A stretch of 39,213 nt of DNA, taken from contig CAMBSL010000026.1 of NCBI GenBank assembly GCA_945870455.1, positions 1 to 39,213 of the forward strand. Direction: 5' to 3'. This document shows, piece after piece, positions 31,954 through 39,213 of the stretch (position 1 is its first letter; the number at the start of each line of letters is the position of its first letter). Below the pieces are notes generated by a model, which did not search any database, had not been told where the DNA came from, and worked only from the letters and a program-made list of their open reading frames with translations. The translations under genes were made by a program, and so were the position numbers. This DNA comes from Pirellula staleyi DSM 6068. Its GTDB lineage: Bacteria; Planctomycetota; Planctomycetia; Pirellulales; Pirellulaceae.

Positions 31954-32793
31954 TCACTTGAGCCGTTCTACTTTTCCGCCCTTGAGCCGAACCAGCGCAT
32001 CGCATTGCATAGCGATGTTCTCATCGTGCGTGACCATGACGATCGTCAAGCCCGATTCTTGGTTCAGGTTTCTGAGAAGTTGCAAAATAGATTGACCAGA
32101 TTCCTGGTCCAGATTGCCCGTGGGCTCATCGGCCAACAGCAATTTTGGGTCGGTGATCAACGCACGCGCGATGGCGGTCCTCTGCATCTCACCACCTGAG
32201 AGCTGACTCGGTTTGTGATGTAGCCGGTGCGAAAGTCCAACCAACTCGGCGAGTTCCTTGGCTCGTTTCATGATGGATGAGCGATTTCGGAAATAGGAAA
32301 GTATGCTCTGACCAATCATGGCAGGGGCGATCACGTTCTCAAGTAACGTGAGTTCCGGCAGCAGGTGATAGAATTGAAATATCATCCCCAGTTGGTGGTT
32401 TCGAAATGCGTCACGCTTTCTCGCGGGTAGATTGTCGATGCGCTGATTCGCGAAATGGATTTCGCCGCTATCTGGACGGTCCAAGGTCCCCAGCAAATGC
32501 AGCAAAGTGCTTTTCCCGGAGCCACTTTGCCCAACGATCGCAGTCATCTTGCCCTGCTCCGCCGAGAAATCAACTCCCTTGAGAACGGCTACGCTAGTCT
32601 TATGGCGGCGGTAGGACTTCGTTACTGCACGTGCATGCACCATCGACTCGCGCGAGAACGATTGCGGTGCCGTCGAATGGGTTTGTTCCGAGTGTCCTGA
32701 TTCGTTGTCCGCTTCGGGGCGTACAACTCGGAGCTGTTTTCCCGCGGTGGATATCGGTTTTGCAAGCGACTTTGCTGGTGTAGAACTATTCAT
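31954..32793 (-). CDS. lolD: ABC transporter ATPase, LolD-like
   Basis: ATPase of a lipoprotein-release or MacB-type ABC complex in the inner membrane. All motifs are intact: Walker A GQSGSGKST (88-96), Q-loop Gln140, signature LSGGE (198-202), Walker B LLLADEPTGNLD, and His256 in VMVTHD. The 279 residues exceed the usual ~230 because of a ~50-residue Ser/Thr-rich N-terminus; ATG 32643 (MVHARAVTKSY) could be the true start. Starting at ATG 32793 the gene overlaps the permease stop by eight bases, which supports coupling. The FQFYHLLPELTLLENV segment is typical of LolD. Confidence 0.85.
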   Translation of the reverse strand: MNSSTPAKSLAKPISTAGKQLRVVRPEADNESGHSEQTHSTAPQSFSRESMVHARAVTKSYRRHKTSVAVLKGVDFSAEQGKMTAIVGQSGSGKSTLLHLLGTLDRPDSGEIHFANQRIDNLPARKRDAFRNHQLGMIFQFYHLLPELTLLENVIAPAMIGQSILSYFRNRSSIMKRAKELAELVGLSHRLHHKPSQLSGGEMQRTAIARALITDPKLLLADEPTGNLDQESGQSILQLLRNLNQESGLTIVMVTHDENIAMQCDALVRLKGGKVERLK

Positions 32794-34414
32794 AGCGCAG
32801 GGCCTCCACGGGATGCATTCGAGCTGCTCGGATCGATGGCAATACGCTTGCCAAAATAGCGATCAACACAGCGCCGATGCTTACCCAAACGATCGTAAAC
32901 GGATGGATGACTGTCGGAATGGTGTCGAAGTAATAAACCGTTGGGTCAAATACTTCGCGACCCGTTATCCATTCCAAGACTCGAGCGATCTCGTTAATTT
33001 TCCAGACAAATGCCAAGCCGCAAAGGACTCCCACTCCCGATCCTACGGAGCCTAGCAACACTCCGTACCCAAGAAAGATAGAAGCGATGCCGCTTCCGGG
33101 CGCTCCCAACGATTTAAGAACACCAATATCGCGAGTTTTCTCAACAACGATCATAAAGAAGGTGGCTAGAATCCCGAATCCAGCAACTGCAATAATCATG
33201 AACAGCAAAACATTCAATATCGTTGTCTCAAGTTGCACGGCTGCTAGTAGAGGACCTTGGGTGTCGCGCCATGAGTTCACTTGAACATACGATTCCGAAG
33301 GTGGGAACTCATCTCGAAGCGAGTCGCGAGCGGAGTTCAAATCGGTTCCTCGCGCCAGCTTGATCTGAATGGACGTGACTGCACCTTGTTTGGACAAAGG
33401 ATCGAACATTCCTCGTGCGCGTTGCAAGGCTTCGATGGGAACGAATGCAAACGTTGCATCGTATTCACTCATCTTGCTTTCATAAAAATCAACGACAGTA
33501 AAAAGTTCGTCGATGGCCCGAGGTGGCGAACCTGCGTTGGGAAAGGCGACACTAATGTCATCGCCAGGTCGAATAAAGAAATAGTCTTTGAGCTGACCAT
33601 CGGAATCTCGACCGCGTACGCTGCCTATTCCAATTCCCAGAACAATGCCGATGCGTTGCTCAGTCGCAGCGTCGAACACGCGTCCACCACCGCTGTTTTG
33701 GACCGGTTGAATCATGGGGCCTCCAAGCAAATCCGAATTGGGTTCCAATGCTTGGGTGCCATTTTCGTTTGCTTTCGGATCGATGGCCTGGTCGGCGGTC
33801 GAATCACTCAAGGCTTGAGAATCTTTGGCAATCTGATTTTGCTGCTCTTCGGCAATTTTCACTTGAAGTTGTCGGTACCTCTCTAATTCCGTCTGGCGGT
33901 CTTTTTTGAGTTGCTCGACCCGGCTTCGATACTCCCAGCCAGATGGCTGGAGGGCTTCCCGATCCGGAGCATATCCATTGCGTTTGAGAATAAAATCCAG
34001 TTGCTGTTTGTTATCGGGGTGGAGAAGGTACTTGCTAAAGTCGCTGACACTTGCATACGTCGATTGGTCAATCCCGATGAGATTGATTTGTTGCGTATGA
34101 GCGTTTCCGTTGTGATGAAAAGTCATCATGGCTGGCAACGTGACAACGGTGGTTATTCCATCTACGGAATCTCCGAGCCGGGCGCGAATGCGTTCGATGT
34201 ACCAATTGGGTTCCGCTATGCCATTGGTGGCTCGGGTTTCGACGACGAGATCGCTGAGAATTCCATGCATTCGATCTTGCATCTGGGACGTGAAGCCGTC
34301 CATGACACTATTGACCACGATCAACGTAGCGACACCTAAGGTGACTGACACGATGGATGCCAGCGCAATCCAACGCGTTTTCAAGTAACGCCAACACAAC
34401 AATACCTTGTACAT
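32786..34414 (-). CDS. Lipoprotein-release ABC permease, LolC/LolE-like
   Basis: A 542-residue inner-membrane permease, partner of the adjacent LolD. The start is ATG 34414, with AAGGA upstream and a LolC-like N-terminus (LLCWRYLKTRWIALASIVSV); the open frame to 34807 runs through repeats and is rejected. One membrane helix lies at ~15-35 and three at ~395-423, 440-470 and 508-528, the FtsX-domain pattern. The periplasmic domain carries an extra hydrophilic, Gln/Lys/Glu-rich insert at about 160-245, predicted to be partly coiled-coil, which makes it about 130 residues longer than E. coli LolC. Only one permease gene is present, so the transporter is probably a homodimer. Confidence 0.85.
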   Translation of the reverse strand: MYKVLLCWRYLKTRWIALASIVSVTLGVATLIVVNSVMDGFTSQMQDRMHGILSDLVVETRATNGIAEPNWYIERIRARLGDSVDGITTVVTLPAMMTFHHNGNAHTQQINLIGIDQSTYASVSDFSKYLLHPDNKQQLDFILKRNGYAPDREALQPSGWEYRSRVEQLKKDRQTELERYRQLQVKIAEEQQNQIAKDSQALSDSTADQAIDPKANENGTQALEPNSDLLGGPMIQPVQNSGGGRVFDAATEQRIGIVLGIGIGSVRGRDSDGQLKDYFFIRPGDDISVAFPNAGSPPRAIDELFTVVDFYESKMSEYDATFAFVPIEALQRARGMFDPLSKQGAVTSIQIKLARGTDLNSARDSLRDEFPPSESYVQVNSWRDTQGPLLAAVQLETTILNVLLFMIIAVAGFGILATFFMIVVEKTRDIGVLKSLGAPGSGIASIFLGYGVLLGSVGSGVGVLCGLAFVWKINEIARVLEWITGREVFDPTVYYFDTIPTVIHPFTIVWVSIGAVLIAILASVLPSIRAARMHPVEALRYE

Positions 34415-34604
34415 TCCGCGTTCCTTTGCATGTACCGTTCGACGATGTCGACCAATCAATTTGTCAACAAGGATTCGAAAATAGCATTCTTGGTCCATCG
34501 GATGCCATAGCATTCCCATTTTTCCATTTTTCCAACCGTTCGTCTGTTCGTCTGTTCGGGGGGGCCATCTCATGGCCACACCGAGGCGAATAGAATCGAC
34601 ATAG

Positions 34605-34716
34605 CCGACAAAAGTCAAAGTAGTAGGTAGGCACATTCCATGTGCCGTCCACCTGGAATCCTGGTAAATGCTTGACTGCGTTCGGCACGGCGCAGCGTGC
34701 CTGCACCTTTTGTCGG
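34605..34716 (-). mobile_element. MITE-like palindromic element, copy B
   Basis: A 112-base element bounded by perfect 10-base inverted termini, CCGACAAAAG (34605-34614) and CTTTTGTCGG (34707-34716). It is non-coding and contains inner palindromes. It matches copy A at 29094-29201 in the opposite orientation, over nearly its full length. Size, inverted ends and lack of a gene fit a miniature inverted-repeat element mobilised in trans; no transposase lies in this window, and I see no clear target duplication. Confidence 0.75.
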
Positions 34717-34840
34717 AGGTGTCAAAATCAAAGCCTCTGGGTGTGCCGCCCTTCACCCCCTTTGCTAGCGAAATACAAAGCAGTGCGACCGCCTTGCCTA
34801 GTGGCACTGATTGGAATTAACGTTGCAAAGGAGATTACTC

Positions 34841-34966
34841 GTTCCCGGGCTCTGCCTGGGAACGCATTGGTGTGGAGGCTCCTGCCTCCCGAGTTCACAA
34901 ACTAAGAATGCATTTCGGCGAGGCAGAGCCTCGCTTGCATTGAGTTACCAGGCAGAGCCCGGTAAC
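34841..34966. repeat. Four-hairpin dispersed repeat
   Basis: Four short palindromes in a row: GTTCCCGGGCTCTGCCTGGGAAC-type stem at 34841-34863, GGAGGCTCCTGCCTCC at 34874-34889, GCGAGGCAGAGCCTCGC at 34918-34934, and a GTTACC/GGTAAC stem at 34944-34966. They share a GGCTCTGCC or GGCAGAGCC core in alternating orientation. Similar 'GTTCCCAGGCTCTGCC' repeats are widespread in several bacterial phyla. It sits downstream of mutY. Confidence 0.75.
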
Positions 34967-34982
34967 TAGATTGATTCCTCCG

Positions 34983-36098
34983 TTATCGGGGCCGGTTTAG
35001 CCAAATCCACAGCTTTTTTCCGGACGAACTGAGAGCAAGCTCAGCCAGACGTTTTTGATCTGCCCACTCAATCTCGATCGATGAGCTCCAATCGCTCTTA
35101 TGGCCATCCTCAATCTGAGCTTCGAAACTATTGAGTGTGATTCGATAGCGTGTCACCGCATGTTTAAAAGTGTGCAACTCGTTGCCGATCAGCACAGGTC
35201 GACCGAATCGATCTTGGAAAAGCGCGGCCAGTCGCTTCCGAACGGACGCACATCCTGAGTGGCCAGTAATGTCGAAGCGAGGAAAATCCCAGAGGCCTGC
35301 CCATCGTTCGTCCGTTGCGCAGCGTCGCATAAGAATCCGCCCTCGCCGATCGCGGATGACCAGCGCTGCCTCCTGCAAGTCCGTAAACTCCTTCGGCTTT
35401 TTCGGGGCGGGGATGGTTGCATGTCGTCCACTTGAAAAGGTTGGACAGAGCGATTGCAAAGGACAGAGCGCACAAAGAGGATTCTTGGGCAGGCAGATTT
35501 GAGAACCGATTTCCATCAACGCTTGATTCGTTTGGCCGCTGCCGGATTGTTTGGGTAGGACTTGCTCGGCGAATGACCATAGTTTCACTTGCGATGCTTT
35601 GGAAGTCGTTTCATCGCTTAGATGCAGCAGTCTTGCATAAAGTCGTTGGGTATTCGCTTCCACGATTGGCAAGCGTTGATCGCTCGAAAACGAAAGGATG
35701 GCCCCAGCGGTGTATCGGCCAATACCGGGCAACGCGAGTACTTTGGAAAAGTTCTCAGGGAAAAGACCGCCGTGTTCTTGAACGATTACGTTGGCCGCTT
35801 GGTGCAATTGTCGGGCCCGCCGGTAGTATCCTAGGCCCGCCCAGTGTTGATAGACTTCGTCCAGTGTTGCGCCTGCGAGACGTCCGATGCTTGGAAAGCT
35901 GGCTAAGAATCGCGAGAAATAAGGGATCACGGTCGCGACTTGCGTCTGTTGCAGCATGATTTCGCTGACCCAGATGGCGTACGGATCCGAGGTGGCCCGC
36001 CAAGGCAGTTCTCGACCATCGCGGAGATACCATTCTAATGCTTTGGCTCGCAGTTTTCGCAATTCTGCCGGCGACCAAGCCGTTGTTTCGGTGCTCAC
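34983..36098 (-). CDS. mutY: A/G-specific adenine glycosylase
   Basis: Removes adenine mispaired with 8-oxoguanine. The 371 residues comprise the HhH-GPD glycosylase domain, an iron-sulphur loop with Cys202, 209, 212 and 218 in C-x6-C-x2-C-x5-C spacing, and a C-terminal NUDIX-like domain for 8-oxoG recognition. The base-recognition VSEIMLQQTQV keeps the catalytic Glu46, and the hairpin LPGIGRYTAGAI is intact. At the position of the catalytic Asp (Asp138 in E. coli, LDGNV) this protein has Glu147 (PIVEANTQR). The start is GTG 36098, five bases after the stop of the PDZ protein gene, so the two share a transcript. Confidence 0.9.
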   Translation of the reverse strand: MSTETTAWSPAELRKLRAKALEWYLRDGRELPWRATSDPYAIWVSEIMLQQTQVATVIPYFSRFLASFPSIGRLAGATLDEVYQHWAGLGYYRRARQLHQAANVIVQEHGGLFPENFSKVLALPGIGRYTAGAILSFSSDQRLPIVEANTQRLYARLLHLSDETTSKASQVKLWSFAEQVLPKQSGSGQTNQALMEIGSQICLPKNPLCALCPLQSLCPTFSSGRHATIPAPKKPKEFTDLQEAALVIRDRRGRILMRRCATDERWAGLWDFPRFDITGHSGCASVRKRLAALFQDRFGRPVLIGNELHTFKHAVTRYRITLNSFEAQIEDGHKSDWSSSIEIEWADQKRLAELALSSSGKKLWIWLNRPR

Positions 36099-36103
36099 TT
36101 CTT

Positions 36104-37447
36104 TTAGCGGTCTCTCGGTATCTCTTGTCTCTTTCCAAGCGTGACCGGGAGTGTCAATGTCTCTCGCTTTTCACGTCGTTGCAATCGACCTCGGAGGCGT
36201 TCAAGCTCATCCGCAGGCAACTTTGTGTCGTCTGGTAACTCAGACTTGTCAGGAAACTCAAAGGGATAGGAAACGCGTTCAAACTCAATCACGACTTGTT
36301 CGCCTACGGCAAACTTGGCAAGCTCGCGCCTCAAATCTTCAAAAACGACCACGGGAATATTGTTGATGCGACGAATCCGATCGTTTCTGCGTAGACCCGC
36401 TATTTCGGCTGCACCGGTGACAACGTCGATAATTACAGATGTCGCCTGACATTGGACACCCAAAAAACCACCGCGAGCAAAAACAAAATCAACCCCATCG
36501 ATTCTTGATTTAAGTTCTTGTTGGCCTTGTTGAGTGAGATTTGTACCGAACAAATACAAGTCTCCTAACACAGGCAAACGACTCAATACATCCACTGCTT
36601 CGTCGCCGATCGAGCTGTAAATGATTTCAAGCAAATCCAAGTCTGGGGCGTCCGTCAAAGCCTCAAGGTCTTCAACGCGCAGGTCGGTTTGAACCAATTG
36701 AAGTCGCTTAAGGCCTCGCATCTTCGCCACATGCCTTAACACTTCCCGATTGATCTTGGGCCCCTCAAGTTTCACGAACTCGACCTCCGTTAGCCATTTC
36801 AGACATTCCAAATCCGAGGCTGTACCGGGAAAAGTGGCGTCAATGACCAACGCATTGCGGACATACACACGCGTCGAGATTATTTGGAAATAGCGGTCGC
36901 GGAGTTCGACTTGCAGCCTTTCCAGCCGGTCCAATGATAATTCTTTCTGCTCGTCGCCGATCACCTCAAGAATTTTCTGTGCTCGCATCGCCTTGCTAGT
37001 CGTTCTCGCTGCCGAGATTTTTTCAATGGCGTTGTAAGCATTGTCGCCATCCGGGCTGTAAGGATCTGCGGCAATCGACGAAAGAAACTGGAACAGTCGA
37101 TCGGCTTTCTCTCCGCTTGCATTTTCGAGGGCCAATATCGCGAACGGAATTGCTTCTGCTTTGTGGCGAGTGAATAGGATTGTTGCAAGCTGTCGCTGCG
37201 AGTAGTCTTCGGACGCCATGTCCGAGATCCAAGCTTCGAACTGTTGAGCCGTCGGCTTTTCCGACTCGCTTTGCGCTGAAACGGTTCTGGCTGTCGCCGA
37301 CGCGAAAAGGGCTATGGCTAACAACCGGCAAGTGTTTTGCCAAAAAGAATTGCAGCTAACCCCGCTTGTACGATGTCGGCGTTGTGAGTCACAATGCGGA
37401 GCGCAGTCTCGCCTGCACTCATCAATTGGAATCGTTTTCGGACTCAT
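36104..37447 (-). CDS. Secreted PDZ-domain protein with leucine-rich-repeat-like region
   Basis: A 447-residue protein from ATG 37447; a longer frame to 37546 would overlap the thiL promoter region. The hydrophobic segment LLAIALFASATARTVSAQ near residues 42-59 looks like a signal peptide, though it is preceded by an unusually long basic, Cys-containing lead. Then come a helical repeat region (HEAT-like), a leucine-rich-repeat-like stretch (residues ~210-310, e.g. LKRLQLVQTDLRVEDLEALT) and a PDZ domain (FLGVQCQATSVIIDVVTGAA with IRRINNIPVVVFEDLRREL). The tail is acidic then basic. Planctomycetes have many such LRR/PDZ proteins. A scaffold or binding role outside the cytoplasm is inferred. mutY follows after five bases. 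Confidence 0.75.
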   Translation of the reverse strand: MSPKTIPIDECRRDCAPHCDSQRRHRTSGVSCNSFWQNTCRLLAIALFASATARTVSAQSESEKPTAQQFEAWISDMASEDYSQRQLATILFTRHKAEAIPFAILALENASGEKADRLFQFLSSIAADPYSPDGDNAYNAIEKISAARTTSKAMRAQKILEVIGDEQKELSLDRLERLQVELRDRYFQIISTRVYVRNALVIDATFPGTASDLECLKWLTEVEFVKLEGPKINREVLRHVAKMRGLKRLQLVQTDLRVEDLEALTDAPDLDLLEIIYSSIGDEAVDVLSRLPVLGDLYLFGTNLTQQGQQELKSRIDGVDFVFARGGFLGVQCQATSVIIDVVTGAAEIAGLRRNDRIRRINNIPVVVFEDLRRELAKFAVGEQVVIEFERVSYPFEFPDKSELPDDTKLPADELERLRGRLQRREKRETLTLPVTLGKRQEIPRDR

Positions 37448-37513
37448 TCGACTTGCTTTCGATAACAACCAAAGTGTTTTTAGAACTTTTTTGGAATAGC
37501 TCTGACAGCTCTG

Positions 37514-38434
37514 ATGGAACATAGTTTTATTGCATGGGCCAAACAACGCGCCGCCCGTTTGCCGAAAGTTAAACTCGGCATCGGTGACGATTGCGCCTTG
37601 ATCGGTTTCGAATCAATTAATTCCGCTGAATCGGACGTGGTTGTCACGACAGATTCGCTTTGCGACGGAACACACTTTATTCTATCCGAATGTGGAGCCC
37701 AAGCGGCAGGCCGAAAATTGATGGCGGTCAACTTAAGCGATTTAGCGAGCATGGCAGCCAAACCGCTGGCGGTCTTCCTTTCACTGTGCTTGCCCAAGGA
37801 AAATGCAGGTGACATCGCTGCCGGCGTCTTTGAGGGCGTACATGAACTGGCCGCCAAGTATCAAGTTTCCATCGCAGGAGGGGATACAAATGTTTGGAAA
37901 GGGCCGCTTTGCATCCATCTGACCGCCATCGGCACCGTGTCTTCCGGAACCGCTTGGCTGAGAAGCGGAGCGTCCGCTGGAGATGCAATTGTGGTCACCG
38001 GAAGCCTGGGAGGCAGCATCCTAGGCAAGCATTTGACGTTCGAGCCGAGACTGCAGTTGGCGGAGGAGCTGAGCCGCATGGGAGTGGTATCCGCCGCGAC
38101 CGATATCAGCGATGGACTCGGTATTGATTTGTTGAACATGACTGTCGCCAGCAAATGCGGCGCAGAAGTTTTGTTGGATCAAATCCCAATTAGCTCCGAT
38201 GCGGAAAAATGCATCAAGGAATCAGGTCGAAGTCCGTTGGATCATGCACTCGGAGACGGGGAAGACTTTGAATTGCTGCTGGCAGTCCCGCAGTCGCAGA
38301 TCGATAGGCTACCTCTCGAGATCTGCGGTGTACCGCTCACCCGTATCGGCACTTTCGTAAACCGCACAGGGCTCTGGTCTCGCGACAAGCGAGGAGTGCG
38401 TCAACTGCCTCCTCGCGGATATGTGCACTCCTAG
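37514..38434 (+). CDS. thiL: Thiamine-monophosphate kinase
   Basis: Phosphorylates thiamine monophosphate to the active diphosphate, the last step of thiamine biosynthesis. The 306 residues fit the family. The ATP/Mg-binding KLGIGDDCALIG near the start, VVVTTDSLCDGTHF, the AVNLSDLASMAAKPLAVFLS segment, ISIAGGDT-like VSIAGGDTN and ATDISDGLGIDLLNM are all recognisable. ATG 37514 gives MEHSFIAWAKQRAA, matching the usual E-F/D-I-start. It is divergent from the PDZ gene, with only 66 bases between starts, so their promoters overlap. The DTW-domain gene follows. Confidence 0.93.
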   Translation: MEHSFIAWAKQRAARLPKVKLGIGDDCALIGFESINSAESDVVVTTDSLCDGTHFILSECGAQAAGRKLMAVNLSDLASMAAKPLAVFLSLCLPKENAGDIAAGVFEGVHELAAKYQVSIAGGDTNVWKGPLCIHLTAIGTVSSGTAWLRSGASAGDAIVVTGSLGGSILGKHLTFEPRLQLAEELSRMGVVSAATDISDGLGIDLLNMTVASKCGAEVLLDQIPISSDAEKCIKESGRSPLDHALGDGEDFELLLAVPQSQIDRLPLEICGVPLTRIGTFVNRTGLWSRDKRGVRQLPPRGYVHS

Positions 38435-38471
38435 ACTGTCCAAGCCACCCACCGAAAGGACATGCATAACC

Positions 38472-39119
38472 ATGCGAGCCTTCATTTCGCCTCGCCGATG
38501 TTCTGGATGCGAAATCCGTAAGGCATTGTGTTTTTGCGATTGTATCCCCAAGATCGAGACCAAGACTCGCGTCGTCATCCTCATGCATACTTGCGAGGAA
38601 GTGTTAACATCCAACACCGCCAAGCTTGCTGCCAAGGCACTGTTGAATAGCGAAATCCGGATTCGAGGCCGGCAGCATGAACGTATGACCTTGGAAGGAC
38701 TCTCGCAGGAAGGTGAAACGTCGTTGCTTTTGTTTCCAAGCCCTCATGCAGCCGTCCTGACGAGCGAATTTGTCGACAGTCTGTCGAGGCCATTGAATTT
38801 AATCGTGCCGGACGCAAGCTGGAGACAGACAACCCGATTCATTAGGCGAGAACCTTTGTTTGCACGAATGCAACATGTCAAGTTAGCACCGGGTAAGCCC
38901 TCGGAGTATTTCTTGCGCAAGCAGTCGTCGGAACACAATCTCTGCACCTTGGAAGCGATCGCGCGAGCACTCGGTGTATTGGAATCGATCGAGGTGGAGC
39001 GCCAGCTAGAAACGCTTTTAAAAGTGTTTGTCGAGCGGACCCTTTGGTCTCGGGGACTTATTAAAGCCAACGAGTGCATCACAGCCGGCATCCCACCCGA
39101 GGCGTTTTCAAGCCAATAG
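38472..39119 (+). CDS. DTW-domain tRNA-uridine aminocarboxypropyltransferase
   Basis: DTW enzymes such as E. coli TapT attach a 3-amino-3-carboxypropyl group from SAM to uridine 47 of tRNA. I start at ATG 38472 (215 aa, MRAFISPRRCSGCEIRKALC), with AAAGGA 11 bases upstream; the longer frame from ATG 38421 overlaps thiL by 14 bases. The four-Cys cluster C-x2-C-x6-C-x-C is present. The DTW signature reads DASW in LIVPDASWRQTTRF, a Ser-for-Thr variant, and the C-terminal SSEHNLCTLEAIARALGVLE matches the family's ST.EA segment. The exact tRNA position modified is inferred from homology. Confidence 0.85.
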   Translation: MRAFISPRRCSGCEIRKALCFCDCIPKIETKTRVVILMHTCEEVLTSNTAKLAAKALLNSEIRIRGRQHERMTLEGLSQEGETSLLLFPSPHAAVLTSEFVDSLSRPLNLIVPDASWRQTTRFIRREPLFARMQHVKLAPGKPSEYFLRKQSSEHNLCTLEAIARALGVLESIEVERQLETLLKVFVERTLWSRGLIKANECITAGIPPEAFSSQ

Positions 39120-39183
39120 GCATACTACGGAACGTCCCGAGTTCGATTATTTCCGGCATAAGAACTTCATTTCTCTGTGGAAA

Positions 39184-39213
39184 CATGTGGAGCATGTGGA
39201 CCATATGGAGCAT
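39184..39213. repeat. Nine-base direct repeat at window edge
   Basis: CATGTGGAG (39184-39192), CATGTGGAC (39193-39201) and CATATGGAG (39202-39210) are followed by CAT, where the window ends. At least three near-identical nonamers are present; the array may continue beyond the edge. No gene is seen between the DTW-domain stop and this point. Confidence 0.6.

Larger units (their letters stand above)
34415..34982. other. Repeat-rich intergenic region between lolC-like gene and mutY
   Basis: This 568-base gap contains microsatellite-like stretches at 34516-34534 (CCATTTTT units) and 34539-34559 (TCGTCTGT units), the MITE-like element copy B at 34605-34716, and a four-hairpin repeat at 34841-34966. 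The open frames crossing it are built from these repeats. The promoter of the lolC-lolD pair should lie within the first ~180 bases, but I cannot place it. Confidence 0.6.

Noticed and set aside
32786-34807. Longer LolC-like protein starting at 34807
   Set aside because: The 131 extra codons are read from the MITE-like element and microsatellite stretches; ATG 34414 has a ribosome site and a LolC-like start.

Overview
The window reads as chromosomal DNA of a planctomycete, most likely a Pirellulales-type bacterium. The evidence is a paralogue-rich planctomycete gene pair (PSCyt1/DUF1549/DUF1553 cytochrome followed by a DUF1501 Tat protein), several planctomycete-style proteins of unknown function, frequent GTG/TTG starts, weak Shine-Dalgarno signals, and many short palindromic intergenic repeats. 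No rRNA, tRNA, CRISPR array, transposase or phage gene was recognised. The genus cannot be told from the sequence alone.

Layout. (1) 1-5.2 kb, plus strand: the 3' end of an unknown gene, a palindromic repeat, then the PSD1-type cytochrome and its DUF1501 partner, closed by stacked hairpins. (2) 5.2-9.5 kb, minus strand: a compact four-gene run read as FAD oxidase -> MnmM/YtqB-type methyltransferase -> XPB-type helicase -> Bax1/DUF790 nuclease. It joins a likely tRNA wobble-uridine modification pair to an archaeal-type helicase-nuclease repair pair. (3) 9.6-14.8 kb, plus strand: a membrane-anchored zinc-ribbon protein with two STN-like repeats, a GT4 glycosyltransferase and nagB, separated by palindromes and a heptamer tandem repeat. 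(4) 14.7-21.0 kb: a Ski2-like helicase (minus), a Tyr/Asn/Pro/Gln-rich protein (plus), accB-accC (minus) and a small membrane protein (plus).

(5) 21.2-26.8 kb: two sigma-54 activators on the minus strand (FHA-GAF-AAA-Fis and REC-AAA-Fis), divergent from an ABC-exporter-like protein whose nucleotide-binding domain has lost nearly every catalytic motif while the reading frame stays intact. (6) 26.9-32 kb, minus strand: a GT2 glycosyltransferase, an NAD-sugar epimerase, and an ExeA-like AAA ATPase translationally coupled to a degenerate BY-kinase/MinD-like protein. This looks like envelope or exopolysaccharide machinery. (7) 32-34.4 kb, minus strand: a LolC/E-LolD lipoprotein exporter pair. (8) 35-39.2 kb: mutY and a PDZ/LRR-like protein (minus), then thiL and a DTW-domain tRNA aminocarboxypropyltransferase (plus).

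The strongest leads are the oxidase-MnmM pair as a split substitute for MnmC, the bacterial XPB-Bax1 pair, the apparently ATPase-dead ABC protein beside the sigma-54 activators, the ExeA-like/BY-kinase-like coupled pair, a MutY with Glu where the catalytic Asp is expected, and a 112-bp MITE-like element present twice in opposite orientation. All functional statements come from reading the sequence by eye; no database search was run.
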